Assembly: GCF_029873635.1 (NCBI RefSeq)
Contig: NC_080417.1
Span: 32,662,214 to 32,726,213 of the forward strand
Direction: 5' to 3'
Origin: Malania oleifera
Lineage: Eukaryota; Streptophyta; Magnoliopsida; Santalales; Ximeniaceae
DNA: 64,000 nt
The translations under genes and the position numbers were made by a program. Under the pieces are notes generated by a model. That model was given only the letters and a program-made list of their open reading frames with translations, searched no databases and had not been told where the DNA came from. Shown here piece by piece: positions 32,954-44,811 of the stretch (position 1 is its first letter; each line of letters starts with the position of its first letter).

Positions 32954-33446
32954 TGTTGCTGCCAAGAATCGTATGACTTTTATTAAATCGTCCTTCGATC
33001 GCGACCACTTGAAAGGAATCAAACAAGAATGACTTAGAGGACTTGAGGTGTACTCCGGGGGATCATTTTGATGCCTAAGCTAGGTAATGAGAGGTTCATA
33101 TTGAAACAATAAATGAAGAGTGAGTGAGAATAAGAGGCTTACCTTCTCTAAGGATCCATTTTTTATAGTGGTGGAGGAAGACTCCCTTTCAGCTTGACAT
33201 TTATAAGAGTGTCTTTATTTTAGGGGGGTTATGAGTGACTCGTCATTATAATTAGAATGGAGGGTTATGGGTTGCTTAAGGCGGTTATGTAGGACATCAA
33301 TAATAACTATTGTAATTGCATTGAGGGTTATGGATAACTTGAAGGCAGTTATGTGAGACATCAAATGTTGTCTAATGTTGACCTTACAACTATCCGCCCT
33401 TTAGGCATACCTATCAATTTTGGGTGCACTAATTTTGAGTGTAACA
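32954..33446 (-). repeat. X right (5') LTR
   Basis: About 493 bp from TGTTGCTGCC to GAGTGTAACA, with TG/CA ends. In minus sense it has a CACTATAAAA TATA-like box. About 80% identical to 25892-26362, which makes X the oldest element in this block. Confidence 0.72.
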
Positions 33447-33451
33447 ATTAG

Positions 33452-33482
<31 letters not shown>

Positions 33483-34730
33483 ATGACTAGAAACTTCAAC
33501 TTAGATAAGTCTTTCAGACTCATCTGAATAACATGAAAAATTGAGGAATGAAAATGTTGTTGCCTACTAATTGACATATTTTTTTGTAATTTACTAAGCA
33601 AATTATAAGTGGACAATTGAATATGATATTTTAAGATCATCAAAACTCAACTTCGACCTAACCACTTAAGCAAATCGAGTTGAACAATTATATTACGTTT
33701 ACTATTAGCTTATAACACAGAACCGCGGTTGAAATACCAATTTTGTTTTGTAGCTTCTCAAGCTTGATTATTCTTATGAAGGTCTGTGGGTTTTTCTAAG
33801 CTACCGAGTTTGAAATTTACATCATCAATAACAAGTCATTATCATAAATAAACGGGAAACAAAGCATTAAGGAGAGTAGGAGAGAGTCAAACACCACAGT
33901 GCTACCACACAATTTCTCTCCACGTTGTGTCCGTAGCCTGTTACTATTTAAGCTAATGTAATTAATACTGCTACAGGAATTGCACTGTGAATTAATGTAG
34001 GGAGATTCCTTTGCATTGGCAGCCAGGCAATGTGAAGGAGTAGTAGCTGGTAAGCTAAGCAAAGTGATAGGGCTAACTCGGAGTTGAGAGTCAATTTATT
34101 AAAGCACAAAATTATGAAAGTTTGGTATAAAAGAACAGTAGACAGTGGCATCAATTCAACTGTGAAAGACGGTGCGGGTTTTGCAGGACAATGCTGCAGT
34201 AGGCAGCAGGTGCGCATTAACCCAACATGCAGAGAGAGAGAGAGAGAGAGAGAGACTGACACAAGCACTAATGAGTGATGGCATAGAGAGATAGGACAGG
34301 CGATGTGTGGCCCAGCCATTCTGATCATCACTTTAATTCCCACTCCCACCACCCAGAAGAACCTTAAGCCCGAGGAAAAAGGGGGGGGTCTAGCCGTATA
34401 GGTCTCCCTGGACTCTTCCTCTCTCTTAACACCTCTTTTTTATTTTTTATTTTTTTTGAAGCATCCGAAATCCTACTGCTTTTCTGGACGCTCATCTCAT
34501 CTCTTAACAACGTTTGATTTGATTTTGATTCTTCTCTCCACCCCAACTTCTCTTACAATATCTGTGAAAATCCAGGCTCTTTTATGAGAGAAATTGTAGG
34601 AAGATTCCAAGCAAGCACCCAACCAAAATCACACTTTTAGAAAAAAAAAAAATTGGGTTTCACGGGAGAAGAGAATTGAATTGTTGAAGCAAGAGGGTAA
34701 GAGGGGGAGAGGCTTATAATTATTAAGAAT
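33447..34730. other. Spacer upstream of the ZF-HD gene
   Basis: No gene seen; short antisense open frames here look accidental. Contains a TA repeat (33452-33479), an AG repeat (34231-34254), and at 33942-33990 a roughly 49-bp copy of the DNA at 25864-25912. Confidence 0.6.
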
Positions 34731-36257
34731 TAAAGACATTAACCTCTCTCTCCTTATATTGGATAAAAAAAAATCACCATCTTGAGAAAATATCAAGAAT
34801 CTTTTCTAATATTTTAAAATTTTTAGGGACTTTCTCAAAAGGATATAAAATTTAAATTATATTTTATTTTTATTGAGAAATATGTGCCCTTTTATCAAAT
34901 CTTAAGAAAAATTTATGATATTTTTGATACTTAAGGTAATATTTTTAAAACTTAAAATAAGTTTTTATCTTTTTGTTTAACTTCAGGAAACATAAATATC
35001 TTTTAGCCTAATTATTATTATGGGAGGAGAGATAAATTTCTTTTAACCTAATTACTATTATGGGGAAGAATTAAGGGGAAGGGACCAGTCCCGCAGGGAG
35101 AGAGAGAGAGAGAGTGGGGGAGGAACATGAGTCCTGTCGGTTGTTTTGCTGCTTCAGTGTCATCAGTCTCCGCACCCACTCATCAACCAAACCCACTCAT
35201 CTCCGTCTCATTTATCCATCACTACTCCAGTTCAAAAACCCCAACCTTAAACACCCCCCTCCCTGCCCACTTGTTCTCCTCTCCCATCCCTTTTGGGAAT
35301 GGAATTTTTATGGGTTTGGATGGCAGGTGGGAAACACACACGCCTCTCTCTCTCTCTCTCACCCTAGCTAGCTAGCTCACTAGCTGCAATAATCTGAATA
35401 CTATCTCTTCCCCTTTATTAATTAAAATTTCATAATCTCTATGAAAATCCAGATATAAATGTATGTAAGTCATCCATCTCTATTCAATTCAAACCGCCCG
35501 TTAGCTACATGTTTGTTCTCAGTTCTCTGTAACAGTGTTTGCAGTTCCAAGTTCAAGCTTCATCCATATCTACTTAGCTAACTAGGTGTCTCTCCCGAAC
35601 TCCTCTTTAGCATTTTATTCAATTAACTTCTTCATCCATCTGGGTAAGTTTGGTTTAATTAATTCTGGCATGGGTCAGCTGTAGCAGGCCCCATCTCCTC
35701 ATCACTTCCGGTATTCTCTTGTTCCTGTTCCAAGTTCCAAGAATTTTAATATTATTATTTAATAACAATATATTATTATTAAATCTTAAATTTCCTCCTC
35801 CAAATTTAAGCTGTAGTTATGAATTGATCATCAGTTCATGATTTCATGATCTAATATTCACCCCCCCCCCCCCCCCCCCCCCCCCCACAACAAAAATTTC
35901 TCACTGCTAAAGTACTTGCTTACGTCTTGGCAGTAGCCAAGTAGGGTTGAAATTGGCAAAACCGGTTGGTGGGTTTAGCACCGAAAACGTCAAAATCAAG
36001 ACAGTAAAATTTGCAATAGAAAATAGCAAATTTCTTTTGGTTCGCTTCTTGATTATATCATTGATTAAGGCTGTTCTCAGCTAGATTAGATGATGTAAAC
36101 TGGGAGTGGGCGAATCAGAGAACGGATTCATGCTCTCATAGGGATCATAAAGATGATGGTGATGATGGGTTAGCAGCAAGATCCAGACATTAATTAAGAA
36201 AAAAGGGTGCTAGCTAGGTTGGGATTAAGATTTAGAATATTAGAGGCTTGGATTTTA
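34731..36257 (+). promoter_or_regulatory. Upstream region and probable leader of the ZF-HD gene
   Basis: AT-rich then CT-rich DNA with a short tandem duplication (34993-35062), AG and CT runs (35099-35115, 35345-35363), a GCTAGCTAGC-type stretch near 35365, and a run of 26 C at 35861-35886. A good donor-like GGTAAGTTT (GT at 35644-35645) and an acceptor-like TTCTCAG ending at 36080 allow a leader intron 35644-36080. That intron is inference without transcript data. No TATA box could be chosen with confidence. Confidence 0.4.
35861..35886. repeat. Poly-C tract (26 C)
   Basis: Uninterrupted C run about 370 bases before the ZF-HD start codon, inside the possible leader intron. Length may be inexact because such runs are hard to sequence. 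Confidence 0.85.
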
Positions 36258-37343
36258 ATGGAACTGAGAGGCGGCCCTGATAAGAAAGTAGAGATGCCTG
36301 CAAGCTCCTTGGGTTATAATATTAATAATAACAGAGAATTATCAGCATCATCTTCCAAGCTCTCTTCTCATCATGCCCCCGCGATTTCAACAGTTGATTA
36401 TGAAAGAAGAGATGGTGATCGGGACGAAGGTCAAGCCCAAGATCAACCTCACCATCACCATCGCCACCCTCAATTGAATTCCCAACAAGATGCTGAAACA
36501 CCAGCTGCAAGAGATCATCTAAACCCAGATCCAGATCCAGCTCCTTCACCTCCAATTCCTGACGCCGCGCCCGGTGCAACAATTTCGCAAATTGTCGGCG
36601 GATCACGGCCGAAGACGCCATCGCCGCCACCGACAACCAATGGCAGAGCCGCGATTCGGTATCGAGAGTGTCTAAAGAACCACGCGGCGAGCATGGGCGG
36701 CCACGTCGTGGACGGGTGCGGAGAGTTCATGCCCGCCGGAGAGGAAGGGAGCCCGGAAGCCTTGAAATGCGCGGCGTGCAATTGCCACCGGAATTTTCAC
36801 CGGAAAGAGGTTGACGGCGACTCGCAGCCCGGTGCTCCCACTTGCTACTATTCCTATAGCCCCAGCACCAATAGTAACAGATTAATGAGAAGCACAATGC
36901 TGCCGCCACCTCGTCATCAACGACTGCCTCCGCCGTCACTTCCTCTTCAACCCCATCCTCGCCATAAGTACACTCATGGGTTATCTCATAATCCGCCGAC
37001 GGTTCCGATCCCGCCGATGATGGTGGCCTTCGGCAGCGGCGGTCCAGCGGAGTCTTCGAGCGAAGATCTCAACGCGTTTCACGCCAATGCCAGCCCGCAA
37101 ATGGCGATGCAGCCGCAGCCGCAGCCGCAGTTTACGATATCGTCGAAGAAGAGGTTCCGGACGAAATTCACGCCGGAGCAGAAGGAGAAGATGATGGAAT
37201 TTGCAGAGAAGTTGGAGTGGAAAATCCAGAAACAAGATGAAGAGCAAGTTCAGCAGTTCTGTTCTGAGGTGGGTGTGAAGAGACAGGTGTTCAAGGTTTG
37301 GATGCACAACAACAAACAATCCATGAAGAAGAAGCAATTGTAA
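36258..37343 (+). CDS. Zinc-finger homeodomain (ZF-HD) transcription factor
   Basis: Intact single-exon gene of 361 residues. It begins with the first ATG in frame (MELRGGPDKK); the frame is open upstream but has no earlier ATG. A Ser/His/Pro-rich N-terminus is followed by the ZF-HD dimerisation zinc finger at about residues 134-184 (YRECLKNHAASMGGHVVDGC, then LKCAACNCHRNFHRKE, with the family's Cys/His set). A Pro/Gln-rich linker comes next, then the ZF-HD homeodomain at about 297-359 (KKRFRTKFTPEQKEKM, CSEVGVKRQVFKVWMHNNKQ), with a basic C-terminus. Family members are nuclear, dimerise through the finger and bind ATTA-type sites; most lack coding introns, as here. Overall it resembles the larger ZHD proteins, such as Arabidopsis HB33/ZHD5, but the exact orthologue is unsure. 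No relation to the neighbouring elements is apparent. Confidence 0.95.
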   Translation: MELRGGPDKKVEMPASSLGYNINNNRELSASSSKLSSHHAPAISTVDYERRDGDRDEGQAQDQPHHHHRHPQLNSQQDAETPAARDHLNPDPDPAPSPPIPDAAPGATISQIVGGSRPKTPSPPPTTNGRAAIRYRECLKNHAASMGGHVVDGCGEFMPAGEEGSPEALKCAACNCHRNFHRKEVDGDSQPGAPTCYYSYSPSTNSNRLMRSTMLPPPRHQRLPPPSLPLQPHPRHKYTHGLSHNPPTVPIPPMMVAFGSGGPAESSSEDLNAFHANASPQMAMQPQPQPQFTISSKKRFRTKFTPEQKEKMMEFAEKLEWKIQKQDEEQVQQFCSEVGVKRQVFKVWMHNNKQSMKKKQL

Positions 37344-39383
37344 GATTACTACTTATACAATTATATATAACATGCAAATTAATGCAAGAAAAAAAATTTA
37401 ATACCCATTTATTGGGATTATTAATTATTATTGTTACTGAGATATAAGTGGTCACCAGTGGATAATATTAGATTAGTACTCGTGCATAAATGAACAGAAG
37501 AAAGAAGATGGAATAGAGATCAGCCTCACTATTTTCTGAATTAAATTTCATGATTTTGCGAGGATGGATCAGTGGTCTAATTTTATATATTAATGTTAAC
37601 TTCAACTTTTTGTTTTTCTTCAGCTTGATCTGATCAGTTCTTCCTGATTGATCTCTCATCAGTAAAATTACATAATATTTGGCCATTACCCGTTCACTGT
37701 GTTTCTATTTTTTTATTTTTTTTGGAAAACCCGTAACTGTGTTTCTGGTAATTAAAATTTTTAGTTCAAAATAACACATTGGGATTTATGCCTGTCACTG
37801 TGTCACATCTCTGTGTTCCATGGATCACTGCTACTAGCTAGCTAGCTAGCAGCTAGCCAAGCTCTTCAATTCTCACTGGCAAAAAGAAAAAGGCAAAGGG
37901 AAGACGAAAGAACAAACAGCTTGTCCTTGGACACTTTTCTTGATGGAGGGGCATGGAAGGTATGCTTATTTTCGATCTACTGGTTAACAATGTGGATAAT
38001 TTTTTAGAACCCTATTTGATTTGCTCAATCCCGTGCTGAATTCTATCAATAATTTAGGTCGAACATCCCACTTTTATGTTTAAATGCTGACACATTATCT
38101 GAAAGACATTTCCATATATTTCAATCTTCAATATTGGTTTCCTTAATTTAGATTTTAATGCTAAGTTTGCACTTTAAACTTCTGTAGGTTGTGATCTTAT
38201 CTGCGAACTTGATTTGGGAAGTAATTAATCAATTAAGAAAGATTTTTTATTGGTTATGAAAATTATATATTTTTCCCTTTAATTCCTTATTCTTAAGGAA
38301 ACAAGGTAAGTAGGGTCGTCATGGCATATGCAACCGCACCCATGCTTCGATACAAAGAGACTTTTTTTTTTACTCAAATTCATAACCGATAACAAACGAG
38401 TAATCTTACTATTGATCCAAGATCCGCTCTCAAAACTACAATCATGTCACTATGTTTTATAATTTTTTTCAGTGTTTTCTCCAAGTTTTTCCTACAAATG
38501 CTCCAAAAAAATTGAAAAGTATCAAAAACTAAAAGTATGTGACAATTTTGTACCTAATTATCTAATTGAAAAAAATTGGAAATAAACAGAATAAAACTAG
38601 TTTTTCAAATTGAATGAGTGTGCATAATCTGGAGCACTAATTTGAAAACTATTATCTATGTTTGAGTTAGATAATTTAATAGCGCCATATCGCCTATGTG
38701 CTTATATAAAAAAGTATAAAATTAATCTTGTAAGTAGTTCTAATTAATGTTGGTTAAATCTAAATCAGTAATTAATAATCCGCACGTGTGTTTTCTTTCT
38801 TTCTTTAAGAGTGGTAGAAAACAAAAACAAATCCTTCAAAATTGCTCCTCTTAATTCATTAAACATATATGAATACCTTTTTTTTTTTTTTAGAGTTAAA
38901 ACAATAGCACATTAAGATTGAAAAAGGAGAAAGGGTATATGAGTATTCGACTTTTGAAAGAGCAAATCTAAGAGATTTGATTGAAATCTCTTCCCACCCT
39001 TCACTCACTTTGTCAAACCACCCAACTTAAAAAGTTGAAATGTTTCGAGTAACTTTCACCTTTTTCTCTTTCTCTCTTCTTTTTTGTTTCGTGGGTAATG
39101 TCAAGAACTAAATTAAGACATACACATCCCAAGTTTTAAGCAAGTGTTCTTTGCCTTTCTAAAATTTTCATTATAATTTATGTATATATATTTTTTTAAT
39201 TAAAATATTATATAAAATTATTATGAATTTTGTAAATTTTTAAAAATAGACTGTGTGACCTAAAGATCACAATTTCAAGGCGTGTAAACAACCTCTTATA
39301 AAAATACAAAGTAAAGTTGCATACTATATACTCATCCTGGTCCATTTCCTTTTCAAATCTCACTTATGAAGAACTTTGTACAC
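37344..39383. other. ZF-HD 3' region and AT-rich spacer
   Basis: About 2 kb downstream of the ZF-HD stop. The first few hundred bases should hold its 3' UTR. No further gene, RNA gene or complete element was recognised. A short GCTAGCTAGC stretch lies near 37840. Confidence 0.6.
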
Positions 39384-39843
39384 CAGACTACCCTTTATAT
39401 ATATATATATATATCCTAGAAAGAAAGGATACATAAAGGTTATTTTATCTATATAGCACAATTAGAAAAATAGACAATTGTGAATAAAAGATAAAACAAG
39501 AATGCTGGAAACTCCTGTGTCCTTGCAACGAGAGATGATGTATATTTATATCAGTAACTGTATATTGATTCATAGGAAACTATAAACAAGGAAATGAAAT
39601 ATACATGGAAAGCAACACAAAGACTACCCTTTATATATATACATTCTAGAAAGAAAGGATACATAAAGGATATTTTATATATATAGCACAATTAGGAAAA
39701 TAGACATTTGTGAATAAAAGTTAAAACAAGAATGCTGGAAACTCCCGTGTCCTTGCAATGAGAGTTGATGTATATTTATATCAGTAACTGTATAATGATT
39801 TACAGGAAACTATAAAAAAGGAAATGAGATATACATGGAAAGC
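39384..39843. repeat. Direct tandem duplication at the left edge of the Ale-like element
   Basis: Two units of about 235 bp (39384-39618 and 39622-39843), both starting GACTACCCTTTATATA and ending ATACATGGAAAGCAA. Each unit joins flanking DNA to the first part of the LTR, so the duplication post-dates insertion. A TA repeat lies at 39395-39414. Confidence 0.8.
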
Positions 39844-40006
39844 AATTAATTTTATAGCCATTGGGGACTCCTAGAATCAAGGTGCAGTTACACTTGATTT
39901 GTCATGATCTGCTGCAGTATTTATGTCCGTAATTGGGGACTCCTAGAATCAAGGTGTAGTTACACTTTATTTGCCATGATCTGCTGCAGTATTTATTTCC
40001 ATAATA
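39715..40006 (-). repeat. Ale-like element 3' LTR
   Basis: About 290 bp. Its outer half is an internal tandem pair of about 72 bp (39863-39931 and 39932-40006), each unit with TTGGGGACTCCTAGAATC and CTGCAGTATTTATG or CTGCAGTATTTATT. A purine-rich tract in minus sense (CTTGAAGGGG) adjoins at 40007. Confidence 0.75.
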
Positions 40007-40099
40007 TGCCCCTTCAAGTTCAGCGGGGATGAATTCACGTTGAGCTTGTCTCTTATAAGGCAAATCTTGCTATCACGATTGGTTTAGTGAGACCATCAG

Positions 40100-41650
40100 C
40101 GAGCCGATCTTTACTTAAGATGAAGCGAACTTCTAGAGTCTTTTGTTAAAACTTTTTTCTGGACAAAATTGTAGTCTATCTCCACGTGTTTAGTTTGCGC
40201 ATGGAATACCAAATTTTCCGTGAGATATGTGGTACCAATGTTGTCATACCATAGGATTGAACATTGGGCTAAAACAATACCAATTTCACACATCAAGGAT
40301 TGCATCCAAAGTGACTCGACGGTGGCATGTGCAACCGCATGGTACTCAGCTTTAGTGCTTGAACATGCCACAATTGGCTATTTTTTAGAGCTCCATGAGA
40401 CTAACTTGTCACCAAAATAAATGCAGAAACCTGAGGTGGACTTTCGATCATCCGGGCAACCCGCCCAGTCGGCATCAGAGTAGATAGATAGTTGTGTCGA
40501 CTTGGTTGGCCAATAAGGAGTCCAAAATTGATTGAAAATTTTAGATACCGAAGGATCCTTTTGACTGCTATCCAATGTTCTTCAGTGGGTTTGTGCATGA
40601 ATTGGCAGACTTTATTAATTGCAAATGAGATATCTGGTCGAGTCAATGACAACTATTGTAATGCCCCCACTACACATCGGTGATTTGAAGGATATGAGTA
40701 GGTGGCACCCGAGAACAATGATAATTTCTGAGAAGAGGACATTAGAGAAGAAACAAGTTTGGCATCTAGCATTTTTTTTCCATTAGAGAAGATTGTAGAT
40801 GTATTGGATTTGAGAAAGGAGAAGACCTTTGGCTATTTGATGTGCTTCCACGCCTAGAAAATATTTTAGGTGGCTGAGGTCTTTTACGGCAAATTCTCGA
40901 CTTAGATTAGTGATCATCTGTGAGATGGCTAGTGGACTCGACCCAGCGATCAGAATATCGTCGACATATACAAGGAGAAATAATGAATATGACCCTTGTC
41001 TACAAATGAAAAGAGAAGTATCGGAGCAAGAGTTCACAAAGCCGAAAGAGAGTAGATGCTTGTGTATTCAATGGTACTAGGCTCATGGAGCCTATTTCAG
41101 TCCGTATAGGGCCTTATGTAGTCGAAAAATATGATTTGGGAAGCAGGGATACACATAGCCAAGAAGTTGTTGCATATAAACCTCTTTAGTTAAGTTTCCA
41201 TGAAGGAAGACGTTTTTTTATATCAATTTGATGGATCAGCCACTAGTTTGAGACAACATATATAGCTTAGCATGATCCGAATGGTGGTGGACTTTACCAC
41301 AGGGCTGAACATGTCATCGAAGTCAATTCCTTGTTGTTGGTGATACCCTTTGGCAACGAGTCTCGCCTTTCTTTGTTCAAGAGAGCCATCGGACTTGTGC
41401 TTGGATTTGAAAATCCACATGGAGTCGAGGACATTGAGACTAGGTTTGGCAGGAACTAAGGACCACGTTCCATTTCTCATTAGCGCAGTGAATTCTTCGT
41501 CCATGGCTGCACACCATTCATTGTGCTTGGAAGCTTCTGTATAACAGGTCGACAACTGGAACCTTACTTGCAGCAAGAAAAGTTTGTGGCAGTGAGTACC
41601 GGACGATTCCATCTATATGCTTCTTTGGTTTCAAGATATTGTTCTGAGAT
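40100..41650 (-). pseudogene. Ale-like RT and RNase H region (fossil)
   Basis: RT part (40783-41612): ALMRNGTWSLVPAKPSL, RKARLVAKGYHQQQGIDF, then LLVYVDDILIAGSS. RNase H part (40111-40652): [39 protein letters not shown], and ACSSTKAEYHAVAHATVE. All are Copia hallmarks on the minus strand. Confidence 0.88.
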
Positions 41651-41917
41651 CGTGTTAACGTTCAATGAGGACGGTGCTCAGGGAGTTTTGCGGCAGCAGT
41701 TGGCTGTTGAGGTGGTTGTGTGGTGAGAGCAAAGTCATTGAGTGGAAATGATGAATTTATTTCGTGTGGTGAAAATTTTGAAGAAAGAGAAGTAGGTAAC
41801 GAGGAAGATGAAGATATTGGGTGATTATTTTGAAATGGTGTCGTTGGGGTTAATGAGTTTGTGGCCTGTGACAAGTCATTTTATGGTGATAGCGTTAGAA
41901 ATGGGCTTTGATTTATG

Positions 41918-43205
41918 TCATTTTTTAAGAGAGTAAACAGGGAGAGTTTTATGTGGGCTTGATTGAGGATGAGTTGACTTTGCATCTGGGCTTTCAAAAG
42001 GGAAAGACCATTCATCTAAGATCACATGCTGAGAAACGAACACCTTGCCAGTGGAAGTATCAAGGCACTTGAATCCTCGGTGTGAGTTGTTATATCCAAT
42101 GAAGATGCAACATTTTGATCTGAAGTCAAGTTTATGACGATTGAACGAGTGAAGAAAAGGGAAACAAGCACGCCCAAATATTTTTAGAGATGAAAAATTA
42201 GGAGCATGTTTGTAAAGTTTTTCAAATGGTGAAATGCCAAGAGGGGTGGTGGGAAGGCGATTAATGAGATGTGTGGCCATGAGAAAAGCGCCATCCCAAT
42301 AGGTGTGAGGAACACGTCTATGGGATAAAAGTGAGAGGCCTATTTTAAGGATGTGACGGTGTTTCCATTCAACGAACCCATTTTGTTGGGACGTATGGGG
42401 CCATGTGATACAATGTTGAATGCCAATATTTGCAAAATAGCTGTGTAGAGGCAATACTCCCCACGAATCAGTTTACACATATTTTATCTTACAATCAAAT
42501 TGGCGTTCAACAAGTTTTTGAAATGAGCAAAATATTTGTATGACATTAGATTTGCTTGGGATTGGAAATAACCATGTAAATTTGCTAAAATGATCAACAA
42601 ATGAAACATAATATTTATTTCAATTGGTTGACATGATAGGAGATGGACCCCAAACATCCGAGAAAATTAATTCAAGAGGATGATTAGAAAATTGATTGAG
42701 AACTAGAAAAAGGAAGGCGATGACTTTTTCCTTGTTGACAAGCCATACAAAAGCCTGAAATTTTATTAGATGAAGTAGGTAAAGAGAACTTGGAAACAAG
42801 ATGGCAGACAGTTTGATAGGAAGGATGTCCCATCCGATAGTGCCAGACATTAAGAGGCGCCCATTGAGATAGGTATGTTTGAGGATGGTTTTTTGGTGCC
42901 ATGGAGGTCGGAAAAATATAAAGGTCGTCTTTAGGTTTGCCACGGAGAAGAACTCTCCCCGTTGCCTCGTCCTTCACCAAAAAAGAAGAAGAGTGAAATT
43001 CAAGATAAACATTATTATCACTCATAAACTGGCTCACAAAAATCAAATTCTTCTTAATTTTAGGTACATGCGGCAACTTATTTAAAATAAAAGAATTTGT
43101 TGGGGTTGAAAGGGTAATGGAACCAATATTTTTTATAAGTAAACCTGCCCCATAGCCAACATCAATCTGATTGTTGCCAAGATAAGGTTTTGATTGCGCA
43201 GACAA
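41918..43205 (-). pseudogene. Ale-like integrase region (fossil)
   Basis: GAG-pre-integrase with LNVWHYRMGHPSYQTVCHLV and CMACQQGKSHRLPFS (42684-43205), then catalytic core remnants (PLELIFSDVWGPSP; HTSQQNGFVEWKHRHI) and the C-terminal block to about 41918. Confidence 0.85.
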
Positions 43206-43253
43206 ATTGTTGAAGTTGTTGGTGAGATGGTTTGTTGAACTAGTATCCGGATA

Positions 43254-44230
43254 CTAGTTGGTATCATGTTGTGGTGAGGGAAATGTAGCATAAGCCCAAA
43301 TTAGGAGGAGTGCCTTGGTAGGCATGATCGCACCTATAATAACATTGGATGGATGTGTGGCCATTTTGTCCACAGATTTGGCATTGTGATCTTGGGTTAC
43401 CTCTTCCTCTATTTCCACGTCCCCTTGCTCTGTTGTTGGTGTTGGAACCATGGGACTAGTTCTGAGAAGAGTGTTGCTATTGTGGATGTTTTCCACCATG
43501 CGACCTGGAGTCACTCCATGTGGCCACATTCACTGAGCCAACAGAGGTGTCAACAGCAGTTTGTTGCTGTTCAAGGCATAACTCAAACACAGGAAGATGG
43601 TTAAACATGTCTTTCGAAGTCATGTTGTCAATTTAAGTGGAAATTGACGTGACAATAACATCATAAGAAGTACCGAGACCACCAAGAAGGTAAGCTATAA
43701 ATTCATGATTTTGAAGTTGTTGGCTAATGGCAGCCAAGTTGTCCAAAAAAGATTTCATTTTTTGAAAGTAATCAGACATTGACAAGTTACCTTTCTAGGT
43801 GGAGGCCAAAAATTGTCGAGTTTGTATGGCGCAAGTGGAAGAGTGAGAGGCAAACCTTCTCTCGAGGGCGATCCAGACTTCTCTAGAAGTTGTGAGGCTA
43901 ACCATTTGTGCCAGGATATTCTTGGATAAGGAGGAAACCAGGGCACTAATTAAGAAGAACCTGAACTTGATCAGGTAATGCATTAGGGATTTGGTATTTC
44001 AGTGGGAGTGGTTTGGAAGGTTGCTGCTTCAGGTGTAGGAATGGTGTGGTGAGGACTAGAGATGGTTCCATCAACAAACCCAAATAGGAGCTTACCACGT
44101 AGGTAGGGGACGATCTGAGTTTTCTAGAGAAGGTAATTGTCCTTGGTGAGCTTAACTGTGACGAGACTATGGATGTTTATGGGAGTAACCGAGTTGGAAG
44201 GAGATGAGGCTATATAGGTGGATCGAAAAA
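43254..44230 (-). pseudogene. Ale-like gag region (fossil)
   Basis: UBN2-type Copia gag remnant, with SREVWIALERRFASHSSTCA near 43800-43900 in minus sense, followed towards lower coordinates by decayed sequence where the nucleocapsid and protease would lie. Confidence 0.65.
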
Positions 44231-44258
44231 AAAGAGGTTATGGTAGTCTCTAATACCA

Positions 44259-44806
44259 TACAAGATAAAACAAGAATGCTAGAAACTCTCATGTACTTGC
44301 AGAGAGAGATGATGTATATTTATATCAGTAATTGTACAATGATTTATAGGAAACTATAAATAAGGAAATGAGATATACATGGAAAGTCTTTAATTTTATA
44401 GCCATTGGGGACTCCTAGAATCAAGGTGCAGTTACACTGTTTTTTTTTTTTTTTTGGTAAAAGAGGGCGGCACCTCCTTTCTTAATTTTATTAATAACCC
44501 TTACTTATGGCGGAGAAATACCGTGAAAACAAAATGACACTTGGGGCTTACAAATAACCAATAAAACACCTTATGCATCAAACCAAATAAAAGAAGAAAA
44601 CAATCTTATACCAATACCAAAAGAAAATTGACTAAACATACCTCATATAAGTCATACTCATCTTATCAAATCTATACAAACCTTTGATAACTCTAGATTT
44701 GCCATGGTCTGGTGCAGTATTTATGTCTGTAATTGGGGACTCCTAGAATTGAGGCGTAGTTACACTTGATTTGCAATGATCTGCTGCAATATTTATTTCC
44801 GTAATA
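44259..44806 (-). repeat. Ale-like element 5' LTR with LINE insertion
   Basis: Same LTR as 39715-40006, including both internal tandem units, but split by a foreign 256-bp segment at 44439-44694. The primer site at 44248-44258 touches its inner end. Confidence 0.78.
44439..44694 (-). mobile_element. LINE 3' end fragment, 5'-truncated
   Basis: In minus sense the segment ends in GGAGGTGCCGCCCTCTTTTA followed by a 16-A tail, the characteristic 3' end of many plant L1 LINEs. Only the 3' untranslated part is present and no coding sequence. Short flanking similarity (ACACT and AACTCT) may be a decayed target duplication. Confidence 0.65.
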
Positions 44807-44811
44807 GTGAA

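Larger units (their letters stand above)
39715..44806 (-). mobile_element. Ty1/Copia element, Ale/Retrofit-like
   Basis: Minus-strand Copia element with short LTRs of about 290 bp (39715-40006, and 44259-44806 including a LINE insertion), flanked by GTGAA (39710-39714 and 44807-44811). A primer site (TGGTATTAGAG, minus) touches the right LTR. Internal order is gag, protease/GAG-pre-integrase, integrase, RT, RNase H. Short LTRs, a single compact gag-pol and the integrase end block (CCIFIGYNNSHRGFKCLD) suggest the Ale/Retrofit lineage. It is broken, with many interruptions. Confidence 0.82.

Noticed and set aside
33948-34352. Minus-strand frame of 134 codons
   Set aside because: Includes a Ser/Leu run from an AG microsatellite and has no recognisable domain or gene context.
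35114-35375. Two overlapping plus-strand frames of about 80 codons before the ZF-HD gene
   Set aside because: Low-complexity Ser/Pro/Leu content over CT-rich DNA, no recognisable domain, in a probable leader or promoter region.
36207-36257. Seventeen-residue upstream extension of the ZF-HD protein
   Set aside because: The open frame before 36258 contains no ATG (it would need a GTG start), and the family-typical N-terminus begins at the ATG at 36258.
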